From contig NZ_QFRX01000001.1 of assembly GCF_003143935.1 (NCBI RefSeq), positions 5,702,643 through 5,766,642 on the forward strand: DNA of 64,000 nucleotides, in the 5' to 3' direction. Below are positions 46,611 to 55,076 of this stretch, one piece after another. Position numbers and translations under genes: made by a program. The stretch comes from Streptomyces sp. Act143 (lineage in GTDB: Bacteria; Actinomycetota; Actinomycetes; Streptomycetales; Streptomycetaceae). Numbering within the stretch: the first letter of the stretch is position 1; the number at the start of each line of letters is the position of its first letter. Below the pieces are notes generated by a model. It ran no database searches and was not told the origin of the DNA. It saw only the letters and a program-made list of their open reading frames with translations.

Positions 46611-47873
46611 GTGGCCAGGAGTGCAGACATTCGTGTGCCGTTCGAGCCCGACAGAGAAGTACCGGGCTTGATCGTGAAGTTCGGCGACTACCCGCTGCAT
46701 CACGGCGGGGTCGGCGCGATCCGCAGTCTGGGGCGTCTCGGTGTCCCGATGTATGCGATCACGGAGGACCGTTACACGCCCGCCGCGGCCTCCCGCTATC
46801 TCAGGAAGGCCTTCGTCTGGCCGACGACGGGGACGGAGCAGCCGGACCGGCTCGTCGCGGGCCTGCTCGACATCGGCCGGAGGATCGGCCGCCCCACCGT
46901 CCTGCTCCCCACCGACGAGGAGGCCGCGGTGCTGATCGCCGAGCACCGGGTCGACCTCGGCGCCCGCTTCCTCGTACCGCCCGTCGAGAGCCTGCTGCCA
47001 CGCAGGCTGGCCAGCAAGCAGGGGCTGCACGAACTGTGCGTGGAACACGGCATACCCAGTCCCACGACGGCGTTTCCGCGGTCGTACGACGACATCGTCG
47101 CGTTCGCCGACAAGGCCCGCTTCCCGGTGGTGGCCAAGAACCGGGAGGCGTTCGTCCGGCGTACCCGGCCGGCCGTGAACGGCACGACCCGGATCACCAC
47201 CCGGGAAGGGCTGCTCGCCCTGGCCCGTGACTGGGGCGAGCAGCCCGCGGTGATCCTCCAGGAGTACCTGCCCAGGGAGGACGCCGAGGACTGGATCGTG
47301 CACGCCTACTTCGACGCGGACTCCACCCCGCTCGCGATGTTCACCGGCGTGAAGGTCCGCTCCTGGCCGCCGCACGCCGGAATGACGGCGAACGCGTACG
47401 TCGTCGACAATCCGGAACTCGCGGACCTCGCCGCGCGTTTCATCAAACAGATCGGCTTCACCGGAATCATCGACCTCGACCTGCGCTTCGACCGGCGCGA
47501 CGGGCTCTACAAGCTCCTGGACTTCAACCCCCGCATGGGCGCCCAGTTCCGCCTGTTCGAGAACGAGTCGGGGGTGGACGTCGTCCGCGCCATGCACCTG
47601 GATCTGACCGGCCGCTCCGTCCCGGAGGGCGAACAGCGGGCCGGGCACCGGTACATCGTGGAGAACATCGACCTGGCGGCCCTGCTCGCCTACCGCCGCA
47701 GCGGCTACACGACGCCGCACGCACCGGCCCGGGCGAGCGGGACCGAACTGGCCTGGCTCGCGGGTGACGACCCGCTGCCGTTCCTCACGATGCTCGCGCG
47801 CTTCGTGCGACCGGGCGCGAAGCACCTGTACCAGCTGTGGCGGACCAACCGCCGCGGCGCCACCAAACATTGA
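46611..47873 (+). CDS. ATP-grasp carboxylate-amine ligase-like protein
   Basis: Encodes 420 residues. A preATP-grasp Rossmann-like part (LIVKFGDYPLHHGGVGAIRSLG) precedes the ATP-grasp core, with KNREAFV as the ATP-binding Lys strand, VILQEYLP, and the metal site LLDFNPRMGAQFRLFE. These enzymes join a carboxylate to an amine or thiol through an acyl phosphate. GTG 46611 follows GGGGGGA; GTG 46599 is possible. A flavoprotein gene follows 74 bases later, suggesting a small biosynthetic unit of unknown product. Confidence 0.85.
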   Translation: MARSADIRVPFEPDREVPGLIVKFGDYPLHHGGVGAIRSLGRLGVPMYAITEDRYTPAAASRYLRKAFVWPTTGTEQPDRLVAGLLDIGRRIGRPTVLLPTDEEAAVLIAEHRVDLGARFLVPPVESLLPRRLASKQGLHELCVEHGIPSPTTAFPRSYDDIVAFADKARFPVVAKNREAFVRRTRPAVNGTTRITTREGLLALARDWGEQPAVILQEYLPREDAEDWIVHAYFDADSTPLAMFTGVKVRSWPPHAGMTANAYVVDNPELADLAARFIKQIGFTGIIDLDLRFDRRDGLYKLLDFNPRMGAQFRLFENESGVDVVRAMHLDLTGRSVPEGEQRAGHRYIVENIDLAALLAYRRSGYTTPHAPARASGTELAWLAGDDPLPFLTMLARFVRPGAKHLYQLWRTNRRGATKH

Positions 47874-47947
47874 CCAGTCAAGGACTACGCAACAGAAGCA
47901 GACGCACCACCGCGAAGTGACGAAGTGATGTCCTGGGGAGGGACTTC

Positions 47948-49144
47948 GTGATCCGACCAGTCGCAGTCATCGGCGCCGGGCCCTTCGGCCTGTCGACCGC
48001 CGCACATCTCAGGGCCCGCGGCATCCCCGTCCGCGTCTTCGGCGAACCCATGGTGAGCTGGCGCGACCACATGCCAACGGGCATGCTCCTCAAGTCCACC
48101 CCGGCCGCCTCCAGCCTCGACGCCCCGCAGCCGGGCCACACCCTGGCCGACTACTGCGACGCGACGGGCATACCGCGGCTGGTGACGGACGAGGACATCA
48201 TCCCCGTGGAGACCTTCATCGGCTACGGCGACTGGTTCCAGCAGAAGCTGGTGCCCGAGCTGGAGCGGGTGCGGGTGGTCTCCGTCGACCGTCACAGGAG
48301 CGGTGGCTTCGAACTGAAGCTGGACTCGGGCGAGTTGTTCACCGCCCGCGCGGTCGTCGTCGCCACCGGCCTCTCCGGCCTGTCGTACCTGCCCCCCGAG
48401 CTGACCCTGCCCGACGGCCCCACTCCGACGGGCCCCGTCTCCCACAGCTCCCAGCACCACGACCTCAGCCGCTTCTCCGGCCGTGAGCTGATCGTCGTCG
48501 GGGCCGGGCAGTCCGCGCTGGAGACCGCGGCCCTCGCGGCGGAGGCGGGCGCCCAGGTCCGGGTCGTGGCGCGCGGCCGGGGCAGCGTCGCCTTCGGGGC
48601 CCCGCCCTGGAAGCAGCCCCGGCTGCGCCCGGAATCGCCGTTCGGCCGGGCCTGGTCCCTGTGGGCGCTCAGCTACTACCCCCACCCCTACCGTCACCTG
48701 CCGGCCCAGGTACGCCACTACCTGGTGCGCCGCGTCCTCGGCCCGCTCGGCGCCTGGTGGCTGCGCGACCGCTTCGAGGGCACGGTCCGGGTCAGCGAGG
48801 TCCGCCGGGTCCTCAAGGCCGACACGGCCGACGGCCGCCCGTCCCTGTCCGTCCTCAGCCACACCGGCCGCACCGAGCGTCTCTCCGCCGACCACGTCAT
48901 AGCCGCGACCGGCTACCGCGTCGACCTCGCCGCGATGGACTTCCTCGGGCATGAACTGCGGACGCGACTCGCCGTGAGCCGGGGTGCGCCCAGGCTCGGC
49001 GCCGGGTACGTGTCCTCGGTCCCGGGACTGTACTTCACCGGGCTGCCGTCGGCGTCGTCGTACGGGCCGGTGATGCGGTTCGTGTGCGGGACGGAGTTCG
49101 CCTCACCGAGGCTGGCGAGGCATCTGGCGGCGGCGCACGGCTGA
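47948..49144 (+). CDS. FAD/NAD(P)-dependent monooxygenase-like oxidoreductase
   Basis: Encodes 398 residues with an N-terminal FAD loop VAVIGAGPFGLSTAAHLRARG and a second dinucleotide loop ELIVVGAGQSALETAALAAEAG, the plan of flavin-containing N-hydroxylating or Baeyer-Villiger monooxygenases. The conserved ATG-type ATGYRVDL lies near the C-terminus. The GTG at 47948 follows GGGGAGGGA. It probably works with the preceding ATP-grasp enzyme. Confidence 0.86.
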   Translation: MIRPVAVIGAGPFGLSTAAHLRARGIPVRVFGEPMVSWRDHMPTGMLLKSTPAASSLDAPQPGHTLADYCDATGIPRLVTDEDIIPVETFIGYGDWFQQKLVPELERVRVVSVDRHRSGGFELKLDSGELFTARAVVVATGLSGLSYLPPELTLPDGPTPTGPVSHSSQHHDLSRFSGRELIVVGAGQSALETAALAAEAGAQVRVVARGRGSVAFGAPPWKQPRLRPESPFGRAWSLWALSYYPHPYRHLPAQVRHYLVRRVLGPLGAWWLRDRFEGTVRVSEVRRVLKADTADGRPSLSVLSHTGRTERLSADHVIAATGYRVDLAAMDFLGHELRTRLAVSRGAPRLGAGYVSSVPGLYFTGLPSASSYGPVMRFVCGTEFASPRLARHLAAAHG

Positions 49145-49146
49145 CG

Positions 49147-49752
49147 TCACAGGTCCTCGGCCGCCGACTGCCACGCCATGAAATCGGCCACCAGCTCCGG
49201 CGGGTTGGCGTACTCCGTGGCGTGCGCCTCCCAGCCGGGGCAGTCCATGTCGAACACGACGACGGGCAGCGGGCGGCCGAGGACCTTCTCGATCACACCG
49301 TCGGCGTGCAGGTGGCGGGCGAGGTCGATGACGGCGTCGTAGAAGTGCAGACGGAGGAGGTCGGTGCGGGCGCTGAGGTCGTCGTCGTCGAGCACCCGGC
49401 CGAGGTCGAACTCTCCGTCGTACCAGACACCGAGCTGTTTGACCTCCTCCACGTACACGCGGGCGCCCACCGGATCGTCGGGGACGTTGCCGAGCGCCTC
49501 GAAGCCGTCGAGGAGCCAGTAGGCGTAGTTCCAGCGGGCCTCGTCCTCGCCGCCCGGGAACTTCTCCCGCTCGTACTGGCTCTCGGTGTTGTAGCCGATG
49601 GCCACGTACGGGTGGCGGTCGTCGGCGTCGATGCGCCAGATACGGAAGGACAAGGCGTATATCTCGGGCCTGAGTTCCTCGGGGAAGCGCTCCAGCACGC
49701 CGACCGCGGCCTCGCGCAGATGAGCCAGAAAGGTCTCCGGATGATCCGTCAT
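49147..49752 (-). CDS. DUF4303-like acidic protein
   Basis: Encodes 201 residues, strongly acidic and cytosolic. The opening (MTDHPETFLAHLREAAVGVL) and YALSFRIWRIDADDRHPYVAIG YNTE pattern resemble DUF4303-type proteins, some of which occur as immunity proteins; the match is an impression. No toxin gene is adjacent. Its upstream region carries a CCACCG microsatellite starting 13 bases before the ATG. Confidence 0.75.
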   Translation of the reverse strand: MTDHPETFLAHLREAAVGVLERFPEELRPEIYALSFRIWRIDADDRHPYVAIGYNTESQYEREKFPGGEDEARWNYAYWLLDGFEALGNVPDDPVGARVYVEEVKQLGVWYDGEFDLGRVLDDDDLSARTDLLRLHFYDAVIDLARHLHADGVIEKVLGRPLPVVVFDMDCPGWEAHATEYANPPELVADFMAWQSAAEDL

Positions 49753-49764
49753 CCGGCGAGCATC

Positions 49765-49842
49765 TCACCGCCACCGCCACCGCCACCGCCACCGCCACCG
49801 CCACCGCCACCGCCACCGCCACCGGCACCGCCACCGCCACCG
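49765..49842. repeat. Hexanucleotide (CCACCG)n microsatellite
   Basis: About 13 units of CCACCG run from 49765 to 49842; the first is TCACCG and one inner unit is GCACCG. Degenerate copies continue to about 49860. It lies directly upstream of the minus-strand gene ending at 49752, so unit number could alter its promoter or leader. Confidence 0.9.
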
Positions 49843-49957
49843 CCCGCGCCACCGCCCGCCGACGGGACGCGGACAAGGCGCGCTACGACCGGTGCCGGTC
49901 CACGGCGCTACGACCGCTACCGGCCCACCGCGTCACGACCGCTACCGGCCCACCGCG

Positions 49958-51103
49958 TCACGACCGGTACCGCCCCAGCGTCCGCAGTCCCGGCAGTGCC
50001 CGGTCCTCGAAGTCGAACAGGGCGAGGTTCTCCCACGCGTTGCCCGACGCCGGGTCCTCGGGGTTCCAGCCGCTGCCCGCGCGGTAGGTCCACGCCCCTT
50101 CCCAGTAGCAGTGGCCGAGGCCCTGGCCGTCCGGGACGGCGGCCATCAGGTCGGCCACCGCGCGCAGCCAGGCGGCCTGGCCCTCGGGGGTGGCGGGGAA
50201 GCCGGGGGTGAGCTGCGCGGGGCTGTTGAGGATGTCGTTGACGTCGTCCTCGCTGCTCAGCGTGAACGGGTAGGCGGTCTCGGCGATGACGACCGGCTTG
50301 CCGTAACGGGCCGTCAGGTCCGCGAAGTTGGCGGCGGCCGCGGCCAGGCCGCCGTGCCAGAACGGGTAGTAGGACTGGGCGATGATGTCGAAGTCGAGGC
50401 CGAGGGCGACCGCGTTGTCGAACCACCAGCGGGACGTGCCGTTGTCGCCGCCGGCGGCGAGGTGCAGCATCGTGCGGATGCGCGGCTGGGTGTCCCGGGC
50501 GGCGCTCAGCCCGGCCTTCAGCAGCGTGCCGAGCCCGTCCCAACCCCCGCTGCCGTCACCCCAGTTCTTGCCCTCGGGCCACAGCATGCCGCCGTTGATC
50601 TCGTTGCCGACCTGGACGATGCCGGCGGGGGTGCCCTGCCGCCGGAGCGCGCCCAGCACATCGGCCGTGTGGTCGTACACCGCGCGGGACAGGCCCGTCA
50701 CGTCCAGGTCCGCCCAGGCGGCCGGCTTGGTCTGGTGCGCGGGGTCGGCCCAGGTGTCGGAGTAGTGGAAGTCGATCCAGATGCCGATCCCGGCCCGCCT
50801 CAGGCGGCGGGCGAGCGGCAGGATGCGGGCCTTGTCGTTGTAGCCGTCGGCCGGGTTCACCCAGACCTTCAGACGGGCGTGGCTGATCCCCGCGCGGGCG
50901 AGCAGGCCGACGGGGTCCGCACGGCGGCCGTCGGCGGTGCGGTACACGGCGCCGTGGTCCTCGTTCTTGGGCAGCGAGGAGATGTCCATGGCCCGGATCT
51001 CCAGGCGGCGCCCACCCGTTGAGGCGACGGCGGGGACGGCTCCCAGCACGGGCGCGGCCAGCGCGGCGGCTCCCGCGGCGGTGAGAACACTGCGTCTACG
51101 CAT
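49958..51103 (-). CDS. Arabinogalactan endo-1,4-beta-galactanase (GH53)
   Basis: Encodes 381 residues with a Tat-like signal (RRRSVLTAAGAAALAAP). The GH53 barrel shows VGNEINGG with acid/base Glu168 and AETAYPF with nucleophile Glu275. It cuts beta-1,4-galactan side chains of plant pectin. Operator-like inverted repeats flank the likely promoter upstream, pointing to sugar-responsive LacI-type control. It stands alone without a visible transporter operon. Confidence 0.95.
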   Translation of the reverse strand: MRRRSVLTAAGAAALAAPVLGAVPAVASTGGRRLEIRAMDISSLPKNEDHGAVYRTADGRRADPVGLLARAGISHARLKVWVNPADGYNDKARILPLARRLRRAGIGIWIDFHYSDTWADPAHQTKPAAWADLDVTGLSRAVYDHTADVLGALRRQGTPAGIVQVGNEINGGMLWPEGKNWGDGSGGWDGLGTLLKAGLSAARDTQPRIRTMLHLAAGGDNGTSRWWFDNAVALGLDFDIIAQSYYPFWHGGLAAAAANFADLTARYGKPVVIAETAYPFTLSSEDDVNDILNSPAQLTPGFPATPEGQAAWLRAVADLMAAVPDGQGLGHCYWEGAWTYRAGSGWNPEDPASGNAWENLALFDFEDRALPGLRTLGRYRS

Positions 51104-51163
51104 GTCAGAGTCCTTTCACGGTGCACAGCACAGGTGTCGGCCCGGCCCTTGACTGCGACCTTC

Positions 51164-51177
51164 TGTGAGCGTTCACA
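51164..51177. promoter_or_regulatory. LacI-type operator candidate, proximal
   Basis: TGTGAGCGTTCACA, one mismatch from a perfect palindrome, lies about 60 bases before the galactanase start and downstream of its likely promoter. Confidence 0.5.
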
Positions 51178-51212
51178 TCCCGGGCGAACGCCTGACACCC
51201 ACGAGCACGAGT

Positions 51213-51241
51213 AGGTAACCCGATACCCTTCCCTCTGACAA
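51213..51241 (-). promoter_or_regulatory. Candidate promoter of the GH53 gene
   Basis: On the minus strand, TTGTCA (51241-51236) and TTACCT (51218-51213) are spaced by 17 bases. The two operator candidates lie on either side. Confidence 0.45.
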
Positions 51242-51262
51242 GGGGTCGGAACGCTTCACGTC

Positions 51263-51276
51263 TGTGCACGCTCACA
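51263..51276. promoter_or_regulatory. LacI-type operator candidate, distal
   Basis: TGTGCACGCTCACA matches the proximal site at 11 of 14 positions and lies 99 bases from it, upstream of the -35. Paired sites at this spacing could be joined by a looping repressor. Confidence 0.4.
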
Positions 51277-51380
51277 GAATCGAGCGGAGTGGCAACCGGA
51301 GCCGCCGTCAACGGATGTGAAAGGTGCGGCCGTCCGGTTCGCGTCGAGTCGGCGGGGCATTCCATCCGTATTCTCTGATC

Positions 51381-52193
51381 ATGGCCGCACCCACCGCATA
51401 TGCACTCGTCGCCACTGACCTGGACGGAACCCTGCTCCGGGGCGACGACACACTCTCCGACCGGTCGCTCGCCGCACTCGCGCGGGTGGCGGCGGCCGGA
51501 GCCCGGCATCTGGTGGTGACCGGCCGGCCGGCCCCGAGGGTGCGCCCGCTCCTCGACGACCTGGGGAGCACCGGGCTCGCGGTGTGCGGGCAGGGCGCCC
51601 AGGTCTACGACGCCGGCGCGGACCGTCTGCTCTGGTCGGTCACCCTGGACCGGGAGTTGGCCGAGACCGCGCTCGGCAAGATCGAGGCCGAGGTAGGCCA
51701 GGTCTACGCGGCCGTCGACCAGGACGGCGTGGACGGCCTCACGCTCATCGAGCCGGGCTATCTGATGCCGCACCCGACCCTGCCCGCCGTGCGGGTCGGC
51801 CGCCGCGACGACCTGTGGTGCGAGCCGATCAGCAAGGTGCTGCTGCGCCACCCCGCCCTGTCCGACGACGAGTTGGCGGCGACCGCGCGCGGAGTCGTCG
51901 GTTCCCTCGCGACGGTGACGATGTCGGGCCCCGGCACCGTCGAACTCCAGCCATGCGGCATCACCAAGGCGACGGGCCTGGCGCTGGCCGCCGGGTTCCT
52001 CGGGCTCGGCCCGCAGGACACCGTCGCCTTCGGGGACATGCCCAACGACATCCCGATGTTCGACTGGGCGGCCCACGGCGTCGCGATGGCCAACGCGCAC
52101 CCCGAACTCAAGTCCGTGGCCGACGAGGTGACCCTGTCGAACGAGGACGACGGCATCGCCGTCGTCCTCGAAAGACTCTTCAACGAGCTCTGA
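51381..52193 (+). CDS. HAD-family (Cof-type) phosphatase
   Basis: Encodes 270 residues. Motif I DLDGT (Asp13 and Asp15), TGRP for motif II, a Lys in SKVLLRH region, and motif IV GDMPNDIPMF define a Cof/IIB HAD phosphatase acting on sugar or nucleotide phosphates. The ATG at 51381 follows TATTCT (51369-51374) by 6 bases, so the mRNA may be leaderless; the open frame upstream is not needed. It is divergent from the galactanase gene. Confidence 0.9.
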   Translation: MAAPTAYALVATDLDGTLLRGDDTLSDRSLAALARVAAAGARHLVVTGRPAPRVRPLLDDLGSTGLAVCGQGAQVYDAGADRLLWSVTLDRELAETALGKIEAEVGQVYAAVDQDGVDGLTLIEPGYLMPHPTLPAVRVGRRDDLWCEPISKVLLRHPALSDDELAATARGVVGSLATVTMSGPGTVELQPCGITKATGLALAAGFLGLGPQDTVAFGDMPNDIPMFDWAAHGVAMANAHPELKSVADEVTLSNEDDGIAVVLERLFNEL

Positions 52194-52200
52194 AAGGCCC

Positions 52201-52647
52201 TCAGTAGGCGCCGTAGACGTTGTCGATCGAGCCGTACACCGCGGCCGCGTAGTTGCAGGCCGCGGTGATGTTCGCGACCGGGTCGTAGGAGTCCCACGAG
52301 GTGCCGGCCACGTGGTACGCGGTGAAGGTCGGGTCGATCACCTGGAGCAGGCCCTTGGAGGGTGTGCCTGCCGCCGCGTTGGAGTCCCAGTTGTTGATGG
52401 CGTACGGGTTGCCGGAGGACTCGCGGATGACGTTGCGGTAGATGCCGTCGTACGTGCCGGGGATGCCGTTCTGGGCCATGACCTGGAGCGAGGCGCGGAT
52501 CCAGCCGTCGAGGGTGTCGGAGTAGCCGAGCGAGGTGGCGGTCACCGTGGTCGTGGTGGCCGCGGAGGCGGTGGTCGCGCCGACGACGGGGAAGGCGAGC
52601 GCGGCGACGGCGGCACCGGTGACGGCGAGCTTGCGGGACAGGCGCAT
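52201..52647 (-). CDS. Secreted lytic transglycosylase-like (SLT) protein
   Basis: Encodes 148 residues with a signal peptide cut after TTASA (about 29) and a small SLT domain with catalytic Glu76 in RESSGNP, then the SKGLLQVIDPTF loop. It cleaves the MurNAc-GlcNAc bond of the wall during growth or spore germination. The ATG at 52647 has GAGAGGA upstream. A c-di-AMP riboswitch-like leader precedes it, as for several Streptomyces wall hydrolases. Confidence 0.9.
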   Translation of the reverse strand: MRLSRKLAVTGAAVAALAFPVVGATTASAATTTTVTATSLGYSDTLDGWIRASLQVMAQNGIPGTYDGIYRNVIRESSGNPYAINNWDSNAAAGTPSKGLLQVIDPTFTAYHVAGTSWDSYDPVANITAACNYAAAVYGSIDNVYGAY

Positions 52648-52660
52648 GACGAAGTTCCTC

Positions 52661-52870
52661 TCCGGCGCCTGCGAGGTGAGCTGTCGGGTTCGGGCGGGAG
52701 CTGCCCGGCCATGCCGGGGAAGGCATGACTTCACCCCGAGCCGTGCCGGTATGTCCGAGAAGACGTGCCGGTCCGGCGACTTACCTGGGTCCCCCGCTCC
52801 TGCCGTGAAGTTCTTCTCTAGGTGAGCGGTCTGCGGGCGGCGGCAGGATTCGGCGTCCGCCCGGGCCCGG
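52661..52870 (-). promoter_or_regulatory. Probable c-di-AMP (ydaO-type) riboswitch
   Basis: On the minus strand the leader carries, in order, GCCGAATCCTGCC (52854-52842), GGCAGGAGCGGGGGACCC (52804-52787), GGGGTGAAGTCATGCC (52737-52722) and CCCGAACCCGACAGCTCACC (52694-52675), then a closing GCAGGCGCCGG near 52661. This is the pattern of ydaO aptamers I recall from Streptomyces wall-hydrolase leaders. The 3' end borders the ribosome binding site. Boundaries are approximate. I expect c-di-AMP to switch expression off. Confidence 0.8.
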
Positions 52871-53044
52871 AACGTATGCGACTGCACATGTCCGAAACAA
52901 GTACCGGATTCACAGATCGCACCTGTTGACCTTGGTGTCCGGCTTGCGGAGCGCGGAATTCCGGGGTTTGCGGCCCTGCTGGAGTGAGCCAACTCACCGT
53001 TGAGCGCAAGAGTGGCAAATCGGGCAATGATGCCCAACTGGCAG

Positions 53045-55048
53045 TTAACCGGCGGTCCGTGGAATCCGCCGCTCCCACGTCCGGTGGAACACCACCTCGT
53101 CGCCCTCCGTGCAGATCACCTCGTTGGCGGTCAGGAACTCAGCCGCCTCACAGGTGATCTCCGACCGGGTGCGCACGGTGGTGTCCCAGCCCAGCTCCGG
53201 CCGGTGCAGCCGGATCGACCAGTCGGAGCGGGCGCGGGCCGTGAGCGGGTCCCCCTCACCGATCGTGTACGTCTCCAGCGCGTCCTCGGTGAACTCCAGA
53301 CCGTCGGGGTAGACGCGGGTGCCGCCGTAGCGGGGGTCGACCTCCAGGCGCCACTCGCCCTTGGCCACGTCCCGCACGACCAGCCGCTCGGGGCGGGGTT
53401 CGTCGAGCGTGGCCGGGAAGTTCACGCCCAGCGGCTCGGCCTGCTCGGGCTCCGCGAACCCGATGTCCGCGCCGCCCAGGTCACGGCTCCTGACCGGCAG
53501 TTCCAGGAAGCTGCCCGCCGGGTCCAGGGTGAAGCCCGCCTGCGACTCCGGTTGCGGCCAGATCCAGGGCCAGTACGCGGAGGAGACCGCCAGCCGGATG
53601 CGGTGGCCGGGCGGGAAGGCGTGCCCGATGCCGTTCAGCTCGAAGGCGACCTCCCCGGTCGCGCCCGGCTCCCACGGCACCGCCCGGTCCCGCCCGTGCC
53701 GCGCCGACAGGTTCAGCACACCCCGGGTGACCAGCGTCGACGACCCGTCCGGCGCCACGTCGCACAGTCGTGCGATCACCTGCCCGCGCGGCACCTCGCA
53801 GGTCACCCGCAACCGCACCCGGGGCCGCCCCAGCACCCAGGTCTCCTCACCCACCGCGAACTCGAAGCAGGCCGAGCGGGCGTCCTCCTCCCGCTGGTCC
53901 GGCGGCAGGTCGGCATCGTTCCCGAACGGGAAGAACCGCCCGGCGTCCACGCCCGTGTGCTGCGGGGAGCGGACGAGGACCGGGGCGCCTTGGAGACCGT
54001 ACGAGACGGTCGTGACGTGGGGGGAGGGCCAGGCCGGCTCGCCGACCCAGCGGCCGGGGAGGGTGGCGTAGGCCGTGGCGGGGCGGTGGGAGTCGCTGAC
54101 GTAGGCCCGCAGCAGCGGTTCGCGCATGACGCCGGTGTCGATGCCCTTCAAGTGCTGGTCCCACCAGCGCAGCGTCTCCTGGAGAAAGCCGATCGCCGGG
54201 CCCGGCGGCAGCCCGCGGTCGGGGTACTGGTGGGACCAGGGGCCGACGATGCCCCGCACCCGGTCCTGCGGCAGGTGCTCGACCAGCCGCAGGACCGTGT
54301 CGCGGTACGGGTCGTGCCAGCCGCCCACTGCCAGGACGGCCGCGTCGATCGCGGAGTAGTCCTCGCAGACGCTGCCGTGGCGCCAGTAGGCGTCCCGGGT
54401 CTGGTGGTCCAGCCAGGTGTGGATGAACGGGTCGACGTGCTCCAGGCGCTTGAGCCACAGGTCCCGCCAGGCCGGGCCCGCGTACCGCGGGTCGGGCGGC
54501 CGGGAGACGAAGGCCAGCATGGTGGCGGCCCAGGCGTGCATGTCGACGGCGAGGACGGAACCTCCCATGTAGTGCACGTCGTTGTCGTAGCGGTCGTCCG
54601 TGGAGCAGACCGTGACGACCGCCTTGAGCGGCTCGGGCGCGAGGGCCGCGATCTGGAGGGAGTTGAAGCCGCCCCAGGAGATGCCGAACATGCCCACCCG
54701 GCCGTCGCACCAGGGCTGTGCCGCCAGCCAGTTGACCACCTCGACCCCGTCGGCCAGCTCGGTCGCCGAGTACTCGTCCGTCGGCAGGCCCCCGCTGTTG
54801 CCGTGCCCCCGGATGTCGACGCGCACGGAGGCGTAGCCGTGGCCCGCGTACCAGGGATGGCGCTGGAAGTCGCGGGGCGCGGTCCAGTCGGTCAGGCGGT
54901 ACGGCAGGTATTCGAGCAGAGCGGGTACCGGTTCCTCGGTGAGCGGTCGCCACACGCGCGCGTACAGCAGGGTCCCGTCCGGCAGCGGGATGCGCAGGTC
55001 CTCGTGGGTCGTCTCGTAGGGGAAGGACGTACGGATGTGCAGGCTCAT
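53045..55048 (-). CDS. CocE/NonD-family alpha/beta hydrolase (peptidase S15-like)
   Basis: Encodes 667 residues. The S15 alpha/beta-hydrolase part has VDIRGHGNSGG and the nucleophile Ser124 in GISWGG, with an Asp in GWHDPY and a His in PWSHQYP. A C-terminal beta-sandwich (X-Pro dipeptidyl-peptidase C domain) follows. It may hydrolyse X-Pro peptides or esters in the cytosol. It starts 28 bases after the peptide transporter, on the same strand. Confidence 0.9.
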   Translation of the reverse strand: MSLHIRTSFPYETTHEDLRIPLPDGTLLYARVWRPLTEEPVPALLEYLPYRLTDWTAPRDFQRHPWYAGHGYASVRVDIRGHGNSGGLPTDEYSATELADGVEVVNWLAAQPWCDGRVGMFGISWGGFNSLQIAALAPEPLKAVVTVCSTDDRYDNDVHYMGGSVLAVDMHAWAATMLAFVSRPPDPRYAGPAWRDLWLKRLEHVDPFIHTWLDHQTRDAYWRHGSVCEDYSAIDAAVLAVGGWHDPYRDTVLRLVEHLPQDRVRGIVGPWSHQYPDRGLPPGPAIGFLQETLRWWDQHLKGIDTGVMREPLLRAYVSDSHRPATAYATLPGRWVGEPAWPSPHVTTVSYGLQGAPVLVRSPQHTGVDAGRFFPFGNDADLPPDQREEDARSACFEFAVGEETWVLGRPRVRLRVTCEVPRGQVIARLCDVAPDGSSTLVTRGVLNLSARHGRDRAVPWEPGATGEVAFELNGIGHAFPPGHRIRLAVSSAYWPWIWPQPESQAGFTLDPAGSFLELPVRSRDLGGADIGFAEPEQAEPLGVNFPATLDEPRPERLVVRDVAKGEWRLEVDPRYGGTRVYPDGLEFTEDALETYTIGEGDPLTARARSDWSIRLHRPELGWDTTVRTRSEITCEAAEFLTANEVICTEGDEVVFHRTWERRIPRTAG

Positions 55049-55076
55049 CGCGGTGACCTCGGGGCCTTTTCCGGTC

